From Pandoraea oxalativorans (GTDB taxonomy: Bacteria > Pseudomonadota > Gammaproteobacteria > Burkholderiales > Burkholderiaceae), in assembly GCF_000972785.3 (NCBI RefSeq), contig NZ_CP011253.3, positions 3,844,001-3,908,000 on the forward strand: a stretch of 64,000 bases of DNA. Direction: 5' to 3'. Below the pieces are notes generated by a model that worked only from the letters and a program-made list of their open reading frames with translations, ran no database searches and was not told the DNA's origin. Of the stretch, positions 25,892 through 37,064 are shown one piece after another (the stretch's first letter is position 1; the number at the start of each line of letters is the position of its first letter). The translations under genes were made by a program, and so were the position numbers.

Positions 25892-27268
25892 ATGAGCCAC
25901 GACGCCATCGATCTGCAACGTCCCCTGTCCGACCTCGCCGCCGCGCTCGACGCTGGCCGCACCACTAGCCGGGCCCTCACCGAGCAGGCGCTCGCCCGCA
26001 TCGCCGATCCGGCCGGTCAGGGCAGTGTCGTCTTCACGCAGGTCGACGCACAAGCCGCCCGCGACGCCGCCGACGGCCTCGACGCCCTGCGTCGCGCCGG
26101 TGTCCGTTTGTCGCCGCTGATGGGCATTCCCGTCTCGGTGAAGGACCTGTTCGATGTGGCGGGTCAGGTCACGCGTGCAGGCTCCACGGTGCTCGCGGAC
26201 GCCGCCCCCGCCACGCACGACGCACTGGCCGTCGCGCGTCTGCGCCGGGCAGGTGCCGTGATCGTCGGTCGCACCAACATGACCGAATTCGCCTTCTCCG
26301 GTCTCGGCCTGAATCCGCATTACGGCACGCCACGCTCGCCGTGGCAGCGTGAGGTCGGCCACATCGCCGGTGGATCGTCCTCGGGCGCGGCCGCTTCGGT
26401 GGCCGATGGCATGGCCGCCGTCGGCCTCGGCACGGATACCGGCGGTTCGATCCGTATTCCGGCCGCATTCTGTGGTCTGACGGGCTTCAAGCCGACGGCA
26501 TCGCGTACGCCGCGCGACGGCGCGCTGCCGCTCTCGACCACGCTCGACTCCATCGGCCCCATCGGCCGCTCGGTCGATTGCTGCGCGTGGGTCGATGCGA
26601 TTCTGTCGGACAACATCCCCAACGAAACACCGGCTGCGCCGCGCGACCTGCGCGGCATGCGCTTCGGCGTCTTGACGAATTTCGTGCTCGACGGCGCAGA
26701 ACCCGTCGCGCTCGCCATTTACGAGCGCGCACTCGATACGCTCGCCAAGGCGGGGGCAACGCTCGTCGAGTTCAAATTCGCACCGTTCGACACCCTGCCC
26801 GCCATCAATCGTTTCGGCTTCTCGCCCATCGAGGCCTACGCATGGCATCGCAAGCTGCTGGCCGAGCGTGCGCACGGCTACGACCCGCGCGTGCTGGTGC
26901 GCATTCGTCGCGGCGAACCGGCAGGCGCAGCCGACTACATCGATCTGATCAACGCCCGCGCCGCACTCGTCGCGGCGGCGAATCCCGTGTGGCAAAGCTT
27001 CGACGCCGTGCTGTGCCCGACCGTGCCGCTCACGCCGCCGGCCATCGCACCGCTCGAAGCCAGCGATGAAACCTTCACCGCCACCAACGCCCTTGTGCTG
27101 CGCAATCCGACGGCCATCAACATGATCGACGGCTGCGCCTTCTCCCTGCCGTGCCAGGGTCAGGGCGAAGCCCCCATAGGCCTGATGGTCAGCGGCGCCA
27201 CAGCCGACGACGCGCGCCTGTTCCCGGTCGCCCGCGCCATCGAACAGGCCCTGCGCCCGTCCCGCTGA
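25892..27268 (+). CDS. Amidase-signature family hydrolase
   Basis: A 458-residue amidase. The Ser-cisSer-Lys catalytic set is visible: Lys in MGIPVSVKDLFDV, the Gly/Ser-rich loop HIAGGSSSGAAASVADG, and the nucleophile region LGTDTGGSIRIPAAFCGLTGFKPT. The C-terminal half is closer to GatA/AtzE-type small-molecule amidases than to fatty-acid amide hydrolases. There are no partner gatB/gatC genes, so it is not the tRNA amidotransferase. It begins 2 bp after the GntR stop, implying coupled translation. The substrate is unknown. Confidence 0.9.
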   Translation: MSHDAIDLQRPLSDLAAALDAGRTTSRALTEQALARIADPAGQGSVVFTQVDAQAARDAADGLDALRRAGVRLSPLMGIPVSVKDLFDVAGQVTRAGSTVLADAAPATHDALAVARLRRAGAVIVGRTNMTEFAFSGLGLNPHYGTPRSPWQREVGHIAGGSSSGAAASVADGMAAVGLGTDTGGSIRIPAAFCGLTGFKPTASRTPRDGALPLSTTLDSIGPIGRSVDCCAWVDAILSDNIPNETPAAPRDLRGMRFGVLTNFVLDGAEPVALAIYERALDTLAKAGATLVEFKFAPFDTLPAINRFGFSPIEAYAWHRKLLAERAHGYDPRVLVRIRRGEPAGAADYIDLINARAALVAAANPVWQSFDAVLCPTVPLTPPAIAPLEASDETFTATNALVLRNPTAINMIDGCAFSLPCQGQGEAPIGLMVSGATADDARLFPVARAIEQALRPSR

Positions 27269-27377
27269 GCGCAATCCTCAACTGGCGGGCGATTTCGGAC
27301 AGAAATGCGCGCAAACGTCCGATTTCTCGGTGAAAAGTTCCGAAAAATCCCGCAATTTTTCATCTCACATGCGAATC

Positions 27378-27401
27378 GGGCTGGGGTTACAATCCCAGCC
27401 C
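27378..27401. promoter_or_regulatory. Palindrome around a -10-like element upstream of dsbB
   Basis: GGGCTGGG-GTTACAAT-CCCAGCCC, a perfect 8-bp inverted repeat whose spacer contains TACAAT, a plausible -10 element for dsbB. The arrangement would let a dimeric regulator cover the promoter, or form an RNA hairpin at the 5' end. Confidence 0.45.
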
Positions 27402-27477
27402 AAGTGCCTGCCACCCGGCGTGATGCGGGGAATAGCGGGATTCGTGGGATTCGTGATGGCCTACCGCCTGAAGTGAA

Positions 27478-27990
27478 ATGAACGCTCAACTCGACCCGGC
27501 TTTTCGCCGCGAACGTCTGCTGTATCTCTTGCTCACCGTGGTTTGCCTCGCCCTGCTGGGCGGCGCGCTGTACTTCCAGTACGTGCTTCACGAAGACCCG
27601 TGCCCGCTGTGCATTCTGGCGCGCTACGCGCTGGTGCTGATCGCGATCTTCGGTCTGGTCGGCGCGGTCTCGCGCGGCTGGGCAGGCATCAAGGTGGCAC
27701 GCGTGCTCGCGGCGCTCTCGGCGATTGGCGGGATGGCCGCGTCTGCGTATCTCATCTACGTGCAGGCCAATCCGATGGTGAGCTGCGGCTACGACGTCGT
27801 CGAAGCGTTTGTGGACGCGCTTCCGACCTCGCGCCTGTTGCCGCAAGTCTTCCAGGTGCAGGGCATGTGCCAGACGATGTACCCCCCGATCCTCGGGCTG
27901 ACGCTGCCGATATGGTCGCTCGCGGCATTCGTCGTGATCTTCCTCGCTCTGGCGCTGCATCGTCCGCGCCGCGCCATCTCGCTGCGCTAA
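27478..27990 (+). CDS. dsbB: Disulfide bond formation protein DsbB
   Basis: A 170-residue inner-membrane protein with four transmembrane helices. The first periplasmic loop carries CPLC after [10 protein letters not shown], and the second loop has the pair Cys-Gly-Tyr ([12 protein letters not shown]) and MCQTM, the usual second cysteine pair. DsbB reoxidises periplasmic DsbA and passes electrons to quinones. The ribosome site is weak. A strong terminator follows 28 bp after the stop. Confidence 0.95.
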   Translation: MNAQLDPAFRRERLLYLLLTVVCLALLGGALYFQYVLHEDPCPLCILARYALVLIAIFGLVGAVSRGWAGIKVARVLAALSAIGGMAASAYLIYVQANPMVSCGYDVVEAFVDALPTSRLLPQVFQVQGMCQTMYPPILGLTLPIWSLAAFVVIFLALALHRPRRAISLR

Positions 27991-28017
27991 CGCGCGCTGC
28001 GTCCCGCCCAAACGCAC

Positions 28018-28056
28018 AACGGCCGTCTGCCCCTCAGGGCGACGGCCGTTGGCTTT
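28018..28056 (+). terminator. Rho-independent terminator of dsbB
   Basis: AACGGCCGTC ... GACGGCCGTT, a perfect 10-bp stem, followed by GGCTTTT. It separates dsbB from the convergent LysR gene. Confidence 0.85.
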
Positions 28057-28076
28057 TCGGCGGACGGTCGAGCCGC

Positions 28077-28112
28077 CCGAACGGTCCGAACGATCCGAAC
28101 GGTCCGAACGTC
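28077..28112. repeat. 9-bp tandem repeat between dsbB and the LysR gene
   Basis: Four near-identical units CCGAACGGT, CCGAACGAT, CCGAACGGT, CCGAACGTC ending at the LysR stop codon. A simple tandem repeat in a convergent intergenic gap; no coding role apparent. Confidence 0.8.
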
Positions 28113-29076
28113 AGGGCCTCACCAGCGCCGGGGTCCGCTCCGCTGCGCCGCTGGCGGCGTCGAGTTCGGTGGCCACTTCCGCGATCCGCCGCCGCAGCCA
28201 GGTCACCTCGGGCGCGGCGTGCGTGCGCTCGTGCCACAGCTGATAGAAGCGCATTGGCGGGAAGTCGATCGGCGACGGCACCACGCGGATCGGCAGATAG
28301 CGCGCGTAATGCTGCGCAAACTGACGCCCCGTCGTAAACACCAGATCGGTGCGCATCAGCACGTACGGGACAAGTCCGAAGTACGGCATCGTCATCTGAA
28401 TATTGCGACGCAGGCCCTGCTCGGCCAGAAAACCGTCGATGAAGCTCTGACGCTCGGCCACATACGGCATCGGCGCGAGGTGTGGCAATTCCAGGTAATG
28501 CTTGAGCGAGATGCCCTTGTTGGCCAGCGGATGCTGCGCGCCGAGCATGCAGACCACCTCGTCGTCGAACAGACGCGACATATGCAACTGCGGCGGCGGT
28601 TCCAGCCAGTTGCCGATCACCACGTCGAGCGAACCGTTTTCCAGTGCGCTCGCGTAGTCGAAACCGGCATTGATGGGTTGCACGTGCAGACGGGCCGACG
28701 GTGAGTCGCGGCGCAACACTTCGGCGATGTTGGGCAGGAAAACGGCGTCGAGATAGTCTGGCGCACCGAGCCGGAACGCCCGCGTGGTGGTCTGCGGCGC
28801 GAACTCGGTGCTCGGGTGCGTAATCCGTTCGATGGCGGCGAGCGCGTCGGTGGCGTAGCCCAGCAGTTCCCGACCGCGCTCGGTGGCGACCATGCCGCTC
28901 TTGCCGCGCACCAGAATGGCGTCGCCCGTGATCTCGCGCAGCCGTCGCAGCGAGTTGCTGATGGCCGGCTGCGACTGGCCGAGCTTGAGCGCGGCGCGCG
29001 ACACGCTTTGTTCTGTGAGCAGCGTATAGAGTACCCGCAGCAGGTAGGCGTCGATCTGTTCGCGGGGTCTTTGCAT
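28111..29076 (-). CDS. LysR-family regulator divergent from xdhABC
   Basis: A 321-residue LysR-type regulator. The N-terminal HTH is LLRVLYTLLTEQSVSRAALKLGQSQPAISNSLRRLREITGDAILVRGKSGM, and the effector domain follows (AFRLGAPDYLDAVFLPNIAEVL; LDVVIGNWLEPPPQLH; DEVVCMLGAQHPLANK). It is divergent from xdhA across a ~230 bp region, the usual LysR arrangement, so it very likely controls purine oxidation genes, perhaps with a purine or urate effector. A longer frame covering the same DNA in another phase (to 29155) is spurious. Confidence 0.9.
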   Translation of the reverse strand: MQRPREQIDAYLLRVLYTLLTEQSVSRAALKLGQSQPAISNSLRRLREITGDAILVRGKSGMVATERGRELLGYATDALAAIERITHPSTEFAPQTTTRAFRLGAPDYLDAVFLPNIAEVLRRDSPSARLHVQPINAGFDYASALENGSLDVVIGNWLEPPPQLHMSRLFDDEVVCMLGAQHPLANKGISLKHYLELPHLAPMPYVAERQSFIDGFLAEQGLRRNIQMTMPYFGLVPYVLMRTDLVFTTGRQFAQHYARYLPIRVVPSPIDFPPMRFYQLWHERTHAAPEVTWLRRRIAEVATELDAASGAAERTPALVRP

Positions 29077-29304
29077 GTGCGGGGGGCGCGCTGAAGGCGT
29101 GTTGAAGACCGGAAAACGGCGGGTTGAGCCGTAGTTTATGACAATGCCGGGTCATCGGGGCGTCCGAATAGCCATCATCATGGCGGCGAAATATTTCCCT
29201 GTGCCGCGAGTGCTATCTTCGGCTCATCCCCACGCTGGCCCTTAAAAAGACCAATGCAGCAACGCCGGCGCGCCCACAATTGCACTGCACTACACATGAG
29301 AATC

Positions 29305-30777
<1,473 letters not shown>

Positions 30778-30789
30778 CCGGAGCCGCCC

Positions 30790-33129
30790 ATGAACACGCA
30801 AGTCGAAGGCTTCATGACGCAGACCGCACAGACCGCTGCACAAGTTGGCCGCTCGCGTCCGCATGAGTCGGCCGAGCTTCACGTCGCTGGCGAAGCCACC
30901 TACACCGACGACATTCCCGAGCTGCAAGGCACGCTGCACTGCGCGCTCGGCCCGTCGCCCAAGGCGCACGCCCGCATTCTCTCGCTCGATCTCGACGCCG
31001 TGCGCCGCGCGCCGGGCGTCGTCGCCGTGCTCACCGCCGCCGACATCCCCGGTGTGAACGATTGTGGCCCGGTCATCCACGACGATCCGATCCTCGCGGA
31101 CGGTGTCGTCCAGTACATCGGCCAGCCGATGTTCGCCGTGGTCGCCGAATCGCACGACGCCGCCCGTCGCGCCGCACGTCTCGCCAAGGGCGAGTACGAA
31201 GACCTGCCCGCGATTCTCACGCCGCAGGCTGCCAAGGCCGCTGGCGCGGGGGTACTCCCGCCGATGCAGTTGCGCCGTGGTGACGCCGATGCCGCCCTCC
31301 GAGCCTCGCCCCATCGCATCAGCGGGACGTTCGAATGCAACGGGCAGGAACAGTTCTATCTCGAAGGTCAGATCTCGTACGCCATCCCCAAGGAAAACGA
31401 CGGCATCCACCTTTATTGCTCGACGCAGCACCCGAGCGAGATGCAGGCGCTCGTCTCCCACGCGCTGGGCTGGCATAGCCACCAGGTGCACGTCGAGTGC
31501 CGACGCATGGGCGGCGGCTTCGGTGGCAAGGAATCGCAATCGGGTCTGTTCGCGTGCGTGGCCGCGCTGTGCGCCTCGCGTCTGAAGCGGCCCGTCAAGC
31601 TGCGTCTGGATCGTGACGACGACTTCATGATGACGGGCAAGCGTCACGGGTTCTACTTCGAATACGACGTCGGCTTCGACGACGATGGCCGCATCACCGG
31701 CGCGAAGGTCGACATGACGCTGCGCGCAGGCTTCTCGGCCGACCTGTCCGGCCCGGTCGCCACGCGCGCCATCTGCCACTTCGATAACGCCTATTTCGTG
31801 CCGGATGCCGATCTGCGCGCCCTGTGCGGCAAGACGAACACGCAGTCGAACACCGCCTTCCGGGGCTTCGGCGGCCCGCAAGGCGCGCTCATCATGGAGG
31901 TGGTGCAGGACGCCATCGCGCGACGTCTGGGCCGCGACGCCCTCGACGTACGCCGCGTGAACTTCTACGGCAAGACCGAGCGCAACACCACGCCGTACGG
32001 GCAACTCGTCAAGCACAACATCATCCACGAACTGGTCGCCGAACTGGAACAGACAAGCGACTATCGTGCGCGGCGCGACGCCGTGCGGGCATTCAACCGT
32101 ACGAGTCCGGTACTGCGCAAGGGCCTTGCGCTCACCCCGCTCAAGTTCGGTATCTCGTTCAACGTGCAGGCCTTCAATCAGGCTGGCGCCCTCGTGCACG
32201 TCTACCGCGACGGCTCGATGCTCGTGAACCACGGCGGCACGGAGATGGGTCAGGGTCTGAACACCAAGGTCGCGCAGGTCGTGGCGCACGAGTTGGGCGT
32301 CGACCTCTCGCACGTGCGTGTCACGGCAACCGACACGACCAAGGTCGCGAACACGTCGGCCACCGCAGCCTCGACCGGCGCGGACCTGAACGGCAAGGCC
32401 GCACAGAACGCCGCGTGGCAAATCCGTCAGCGACTGGCGGAATTCGCGGCCAAGAAGTACGGCTGCGCAGCCGAAGAAGTGACGTTCGCCAACGATGTCG
32501 TCAGCGCGAACGGGAATCACATCCCCTTCCCCGACCTCGTGGAAGCGGCCTACTGGGCGCGCGTGCAACTCTGGTCGGACGGCTTCTACGCTACGCCGGG
32601 CCTGTCGTGGGATGCCAAGACCATGAACGGCAACCCGTTCTACTACTTCGCGTACGGCGCGGCGGTCTCGGAAGTCATCCTCGACACGCTCACCGGCGAA
32701 TGGCGTCTGCTGCGCGCCGACGTGCTGCACGACGCAGGCAAGTCGATCAACCCGGCGCTCGACATCGGGCAGGTCGAAGGTGCGTTCATTCAGGGCATGG
32801 GCTGGCTGACGACGGAAGAACTGTGGTGGAACAAGGACGGCAAGCTCATGACGCACGCCCCCTCCACGTACAAGATCCCCGCCATCAGCGATTGCCCCAC
32901 GGACTTCCGCGTGAACCTGTTCGAGAACGCCAACGTGATGGACTCGATCCACCGCTCCAAAGCGGTCGGCGAACCGCCGCTGCTGCTGCCGTTCTCGGTC
33001 TTCAACGCGTTGCGCGACGCCGTGGCCAGCGTGAACGACTATCGCGACGAACCGGTGCTGAACGCCCCGGCCACGTCCGAAGCGCTGCTCATGGCGATTA
33101 CCGAGTTGCGCACGCGGAGCGCCGCCTGA
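30790..33129 (+). CDS. xdhB: Xanthine dehydrogenase large (molybdopterin) subunit XdhB
   Basis: A 779-residue molybdenum-cofactor subunit. Substrate- and cofactor-binding motifs are intact: QEQFYLEGQ, CRRMGGGFGGKESQ, NTAFRGFGGPQGALIMEVV, NHGGTEMGQGLNTKVAQV and the active-site Glu segment AVGEPPLLLPFSVFNALRDAV near the C-terminus. It forms the heterotetrameric enzyme with XdhA. The stop codon overlaps the xdhC start (TGATG), coupling production of the enzyme with its cofactor chaperone. A very long minus-strand open frame across this gene is a GC-driven shadow. Confidence 0.96.
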   Translation: MNTQVEGFMTQTAQTAAQVGRSRPHESAELHVAGEATYTDDIPELQGTLHCALGPSPKAHARILSLDLDAVRRAPGVVAVLTAADIPGVNDCGPVIHDDPILADGVVQYIGQPMFAVVAESHDAARRAARLAKGEYEDLPAILTPQAAKAAGAGVLPPMQLRRGDADAALRASPHRISGTFECNGQEQFYLEGQISYAIPKENDGIHLYCSTQHPSEMQALVSHALGWHSHQVHVECRRMGGGFGGKESQSGLFACVAALCASRLKRPVKLRLDRDDDFMMTGKRHGFYFEYDVGFDDDGRITGAKVDMTLRAGFSADLSGPVATRAICHFDNAYFVPDADLRALCGKTNTQSNTAFRGFGGPQGALIMEVVQDAIARRLGRDALDVRRVNFYGKTERNTTPYGQLVKHNIIHELVAELEQTSDYRARRDAVRAFNRTSPVLRKGLALTPLKFGISFNVQAFNQAGALVHVYRDGSMLVNHGGTEMGQGLNTKVAQVVAHELGVDLSHVRVTATDTTKVANTSATAASTGADLNGKAAQNAAWQIRQRLAEFAAKKYGCAAEEVTFANDVVSANGNHIPFPDLVEAAYWARVQLWSDGFYATPGLSWDAKTMNGNPFYYFAYGAAVSEVILDTLTGEWRLLRADVLHDAGKSINPALDIGQVEGAFIQGMGWLTTEELWWNKDGKLMTHAPSTYKIPAISDCPTDFRVNLFENANVMDSIHRSKAVGEPPLLLPFSVFNALRDAVASVNDYRDEPVLNAPATSEALLMAITELRTRSAA

Positions 33130-34208
33130 TGCATCGCTGGGTCGACGCCGCCCACAAACTGCTCGTACGCGGTGAAGCCGCCGTATTGGTGACGATCGCG
33201 CGCGTGGAAGGATCTGCACCGCGCGAAGCGGGCACCCACCTGCTCGTCACGCGCGAACACGTGTGGGAGACCATCGGCGGCGGTCATCTTGAATGGCGGG
33301 CGATGGACGTCGCCCGTCAGTTGCTGCGTCAGTATGGACAGCAAGGCGCGCGTCACGTTGAACGCTTCGCCCTTGGCCCGAGCCTCGGGCAGTGTTGCGG
33401 CGGTGCCGTGACCCTCGCCTTCGAGGTGCTCACACTGAGCGATCTGGCCTGGGTGAGCGCGTTGCACAAGCGTCTGGCGGCCGGAGAGGCGAGCCTGCGC
33501 AGCGTAGCCTTCGGTGCGCCCGGCGCAGACGCCGCTGCCAGTCAGCATCAGGGCGGGCCGGTCATGCTGACCGAACTCGACGCTGACGAACCTCTCGCTC
33601 ACCCGCACACGCTCACCCGCGACGCCGACGACGCCGCCTGCTCCTTCTGGCAGGGCAGCGACGGCTGGCTATGGCTGAGCGAGCGTCTCGCGCCGAGCGA
33701 CTTTCACATCGTGCTGTTTGGTGCGGGACACGTCGGACAGGCCATCGTGCAGGTGCTCGCCACGCTGCCGTGCCGCGTCACGTGGGCCGACGAGCGCACC
33801 GAAACGTTCCCCGAGACAGTGCCGCCGAATACCGTCGTGGAGTCCACGGACACGCCCGAGGCCGTCGTCACCGACGCGCCGCCGGGCGCGTTCTTCCTCG
33901 TCATGACGCACAACCATGCGCTCGACCAGCGTCTGTGCGAGGAGATCTTCAAACGTGACGATTTCGCCTATTTCGGGCTGATCGGGTCGATGACCAAGCG
34001 CCGCCAGTTCGAGCATCGCCTGCGCGACCGGGGCGTGCCGCCCGAGCGCTTCGAACAGATGATCTGCCCCATCGGCGTGGCAGGCATCTCCGGCAAAGCC
34101 CCCGCGACGATTGCGATTGCGGTAACGGCACAACTGCTACGTGTGCGCGAGCAACAGATGCGTCAGAGTGCACCGGCCGGCGCGCAGGACAGCGGCTTGC
34201 CTGCCTGA
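33129..34208 (+). CDS. xdhC: Xanthine dehydrogenase accessory protein XdhC (Moco sulfurase chaperone)
   Basis: A 359-residue protein of the XdhC/CoxI family. The N-terminal XdhC domain reads VLVTIARVEGSAPREAGTHLLVT, TIGGGHLEWRAMDVA and GPSLGQCCGGAVTLAFE (Cys pair). The C-terminal Rossmann domain reads FHIVLFGAGHVGQAIVQVLATLPC and later FAYFGLIGSMTKRRQFEHRL, ICPIGVAGISGKAPATIAIAVTAQLL. Family members bind Moco, help its sulfuration and insert it into XdhB. The start at ATG 33129 overlaps the xdhB stop; the open frame extends far upstream but only as a shadow of xdhB. Confidence 0.94.
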   Translation: MHRWVDAAHKLLVRGEAAVLVTIARVEGSAPREAGTHLLVTREHVWETIGGGHLEWRAMDVARQLLRQYGQQGARHVERFALGPSLGQCCGGAVTLAFEVLTLSDLAWVSALHKRLAAGEASLRSVAFGAPGADAAASQHQGGPVMLTELDADEPLAHPHTLTRDADDAACSFWQGSDGWLWLSERLAPSDFHIVLFGAGHVGQAIVQVLATLPCRVTWADERTETFPETVPPNTVVESTDTPEAVVTDAPPGAFFLVMTHNHALDQRLCEEIFKRDDFAYFGLIGSMTKRRQFEHRLRDRGVPPERFEQMICPIGVAGISGKAPATIAIAVTAQLLRVREQQMRQSAPAGAQDSGLPA

Positions 34209-34282
34209 GACGCCGTCCGTCTCCCCGGACACCGAAGCGAGCGCCCGACGCGCCAATGCACGACAGGCGCCTACGACGGTAA

Positions 34283-35356
<1,074 letters not shown>

Positions 35357-35381
35357 TCGCTCGCGTGCTTCGCCTGACGTC

Positions 35382-35411
35382 AAACGCCCGAATCAGTCGG
35401 GCGTTTTTTTT
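35382..35411 (+). terminator. Rho-independent terminator after adenine deaminase
   Basis: AAACGCCCGA-ATCAG-TCGGGCGTTT followed by further T. It separates xdhABC-adenine deaminase from the permease/guanine deaminase pair. Confidence 0.92.
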
Positions 35412-35472
35412 ATGCCTGCGCGACGTAAATCGAGGTGTGACCGCCTCGCCACATTACCTCCCGATGATGTGG

Positions 35473-35494
35473 AACATTCCCCATAAGGAATATT
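35473..35494. promoter_or_regulatory. Inverted repeat in the AzgA-type permease leader
   Basis: AACATTCC-CCATAA-GGAATATT, 8-bp arms with one mismatch, about 115 bp before the permease start, in AT-richer DNA. Candidate operator or RNA hairpin; regulator unknown. Confidence 0.4.
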
Positions 35495-35608
35495 TTCGCC
35501 GGGACCCGATGCTATTTTTCGAGCGTGCCCTGATACACGTCGCAAGGTGCCCCCACACCGCGCAACGCCGGGCGCTCATCACACAGAAAATATCGGAGAC
35601 AACACCCC

Positions 35609-37045
35609 ATGGACTCATCGCTCAGCCCCCCGGCGAGTAATGTCGCAATCGATGCAGCGCCGGATGCGGCACACGGCAACACGCGCGTGGCGGGCGCGCA
35701 GCCGACGTCGACACTCGATCGCTATTTCGGTATCACCGCGCTCGGCTCCACGTTCCGCACCGAAGTGATAGCGGGTATCACGACTTTCCTCGCGGCGATG
35801 TACATCATCGTCGTGAACCCGGCCATTCTGTCGAAGACGGGCATGGCCTTCCCTGCGGCACTCACCGCGACCGTGCTCATCAGCTTCTTCGGCAGCTGTG
35901 CGATGGGACTCTACGCGCGCAACCCGGTACTGGTCGCGCCGGGCATGGGCCTGAACGCCCTGTTCGCCTTCACGATGGTGCACGGCGTGGGCATGCCCTG
36001 GCAGACAGCGCTGGGCTGCGTGTTCTGGTCAGGGATCCTCTTCGCGCTGCTCGCCGCGCTCAACGTGCGGCGCTTCGTCGTCGAAGCCATTCCTGCGAAC
36101 CTGCGCTACGCGATCTCGTGCGGCATCGGTCTGTTCATTACGGTGATCGGTCTGGTCAACGCGAAGCTCGTGGTCAGCGACCCGGTCACGGTCGTGCGCC
36201 TGGCGCACCTGTCGCCGCCGACCGTCACGTTCCTCATCGGCCTTGCGCTCACGACCGTGCTCGTCGCACGCCGCGTGAACGGCGCGCTGATGATCGGTAT
36301 CGTCGTCACCACCCTCATGGCCGTGCCCATCGGTCGCCTCTGGGGTGACGGCAGCGGCTATTTCCCCAAGGAAATCGCGACGGCCACGCTGGTGAACTTT
36401 CAGGGCTTCTTCGCCGCACCGGACTTCTCCGGCATCGGCCAGCTCGACTTGCTGGGCGCGCTGAAGGTGGCGTATATGCCCTTCATCTTCGTGATGCTCT
36501 TCACCGCGTTCTTTGATACCCTCTCGACCTTCATGAGCATTGCCGAAGCGGGCAATATGAAGGATCGCGACGGCAATCCGCGCAATATGCGTCAGGCGAT
36601 GATCGTCGACTCGTTCTCGGTGCTGATCTCCGGCCCGCTCGGCACGAGCCCGGCCAACGCCTACATCGAGTCGGCGGCGGGCATCGCACAGGGCGGGCGC
36701 ACCGGCCTGACCGCTGTCGTCTGCGCGCTGCTGTTCCTGCCGTTCCTGTTCCTGTCGCCGATGCTCTCGCTCGTGCCCGCCATCGCCACGGCCCCGGCGC
36801 TGATTCTCGTCGGTGTGTTTATGATGGAATCTGTGGCGCGCATCGAATGGCATCGCATGGACGAAGCCATCCCGAGTTTCATCGCGCTCGTGATGATTCC
36901 GATTTCGTATTCGATTACCGACGGCATCGCCTACAGTTTCCTCGCCTTCGTCGTCCTCAAACTATTCACGGGACGCGTCAAGGAAATCAAGCCTGCGATG
37001 TGGATCGTCGCCGCGCTCGCAGTGCTGCTGCTCACGCAAATGTAA
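35609..37045 (+). CDS. AzgA/GhxP-type guanine-hypoxanthine permease (NCS2)
   Basis: A 478-residue transporter of the AzgA-like subfamily. Characteristic segments: YFGITALGSTFRTEVIAGITTFLAAMYIIVVNPAIL, LVAPGMGLNALFAFTMV, TAFFDTLSTFMSIAEAGNMKD and DSFSVLISGPLGTSPANAYIESAAGIAQGGRTGLTAVV. This group imports guanine, hypoxanthine and often adenine with protons. CGGAG lies 9 nt before the ATG. It is followed after 19 bp by guanine deaminase, so uptake and first degradative step are co-expressed. Confidence 0.93.
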   Translation: MDSSLSPPASNVAIDAAPDAAHGNTRVAGAQPTSTLDRYFGITALGSTFRTEVIAGITTFLAAMYIIVVNPAILSKTGMAFPAALTATVLISFFGSCAMGLYARNPVLVAPGMGLNALFAFTMVHGVGMPWQTALGCVFWSGILFALLAALNVRRFVVEAIPANLRYAISCGIGLFITVIGLVNAKLVVSDPVTVVRLAHLSPPTVTFLIGLALTTVLVARRVNGALMIGIVVTTLMAVPIGRLWGDGSGYFPKEIATATLVNFQGFFAAPDFSGIGQLDLLGALKVAYMPFIFVMLFTAFFDTLSTFMSIAEAGNMKDRDGNPRNMRQAMIVDSFSVLISGPLGTSPANAYIESAAGIAQGGRTGLTAVVCALLFLPFLFLSPMLSLVPAIATAPALILVGVFMMESVARIEWHRMDEAIPSFIALVMIPISYSITDGIAYSFLAFVVLKLFTGRVKEIKPAMWIVAALAVLLLTQM

Positions 37046-37064
37046 CGACACAAGGACCCCGCTA

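Noticed and set aside
28077..28112. Possible CRISPR-like array of CCGAACGRT units
   Set aside because: Nine-base units are contiguous without spacers; a simple tandem repeat.
31824..33128. Upstream 435-codon extension of xdhC
   Set aside because: It reads xdhB DNA in another frame; the XdhC domain starts at ATG 33129, overlapping the xdhB stop.
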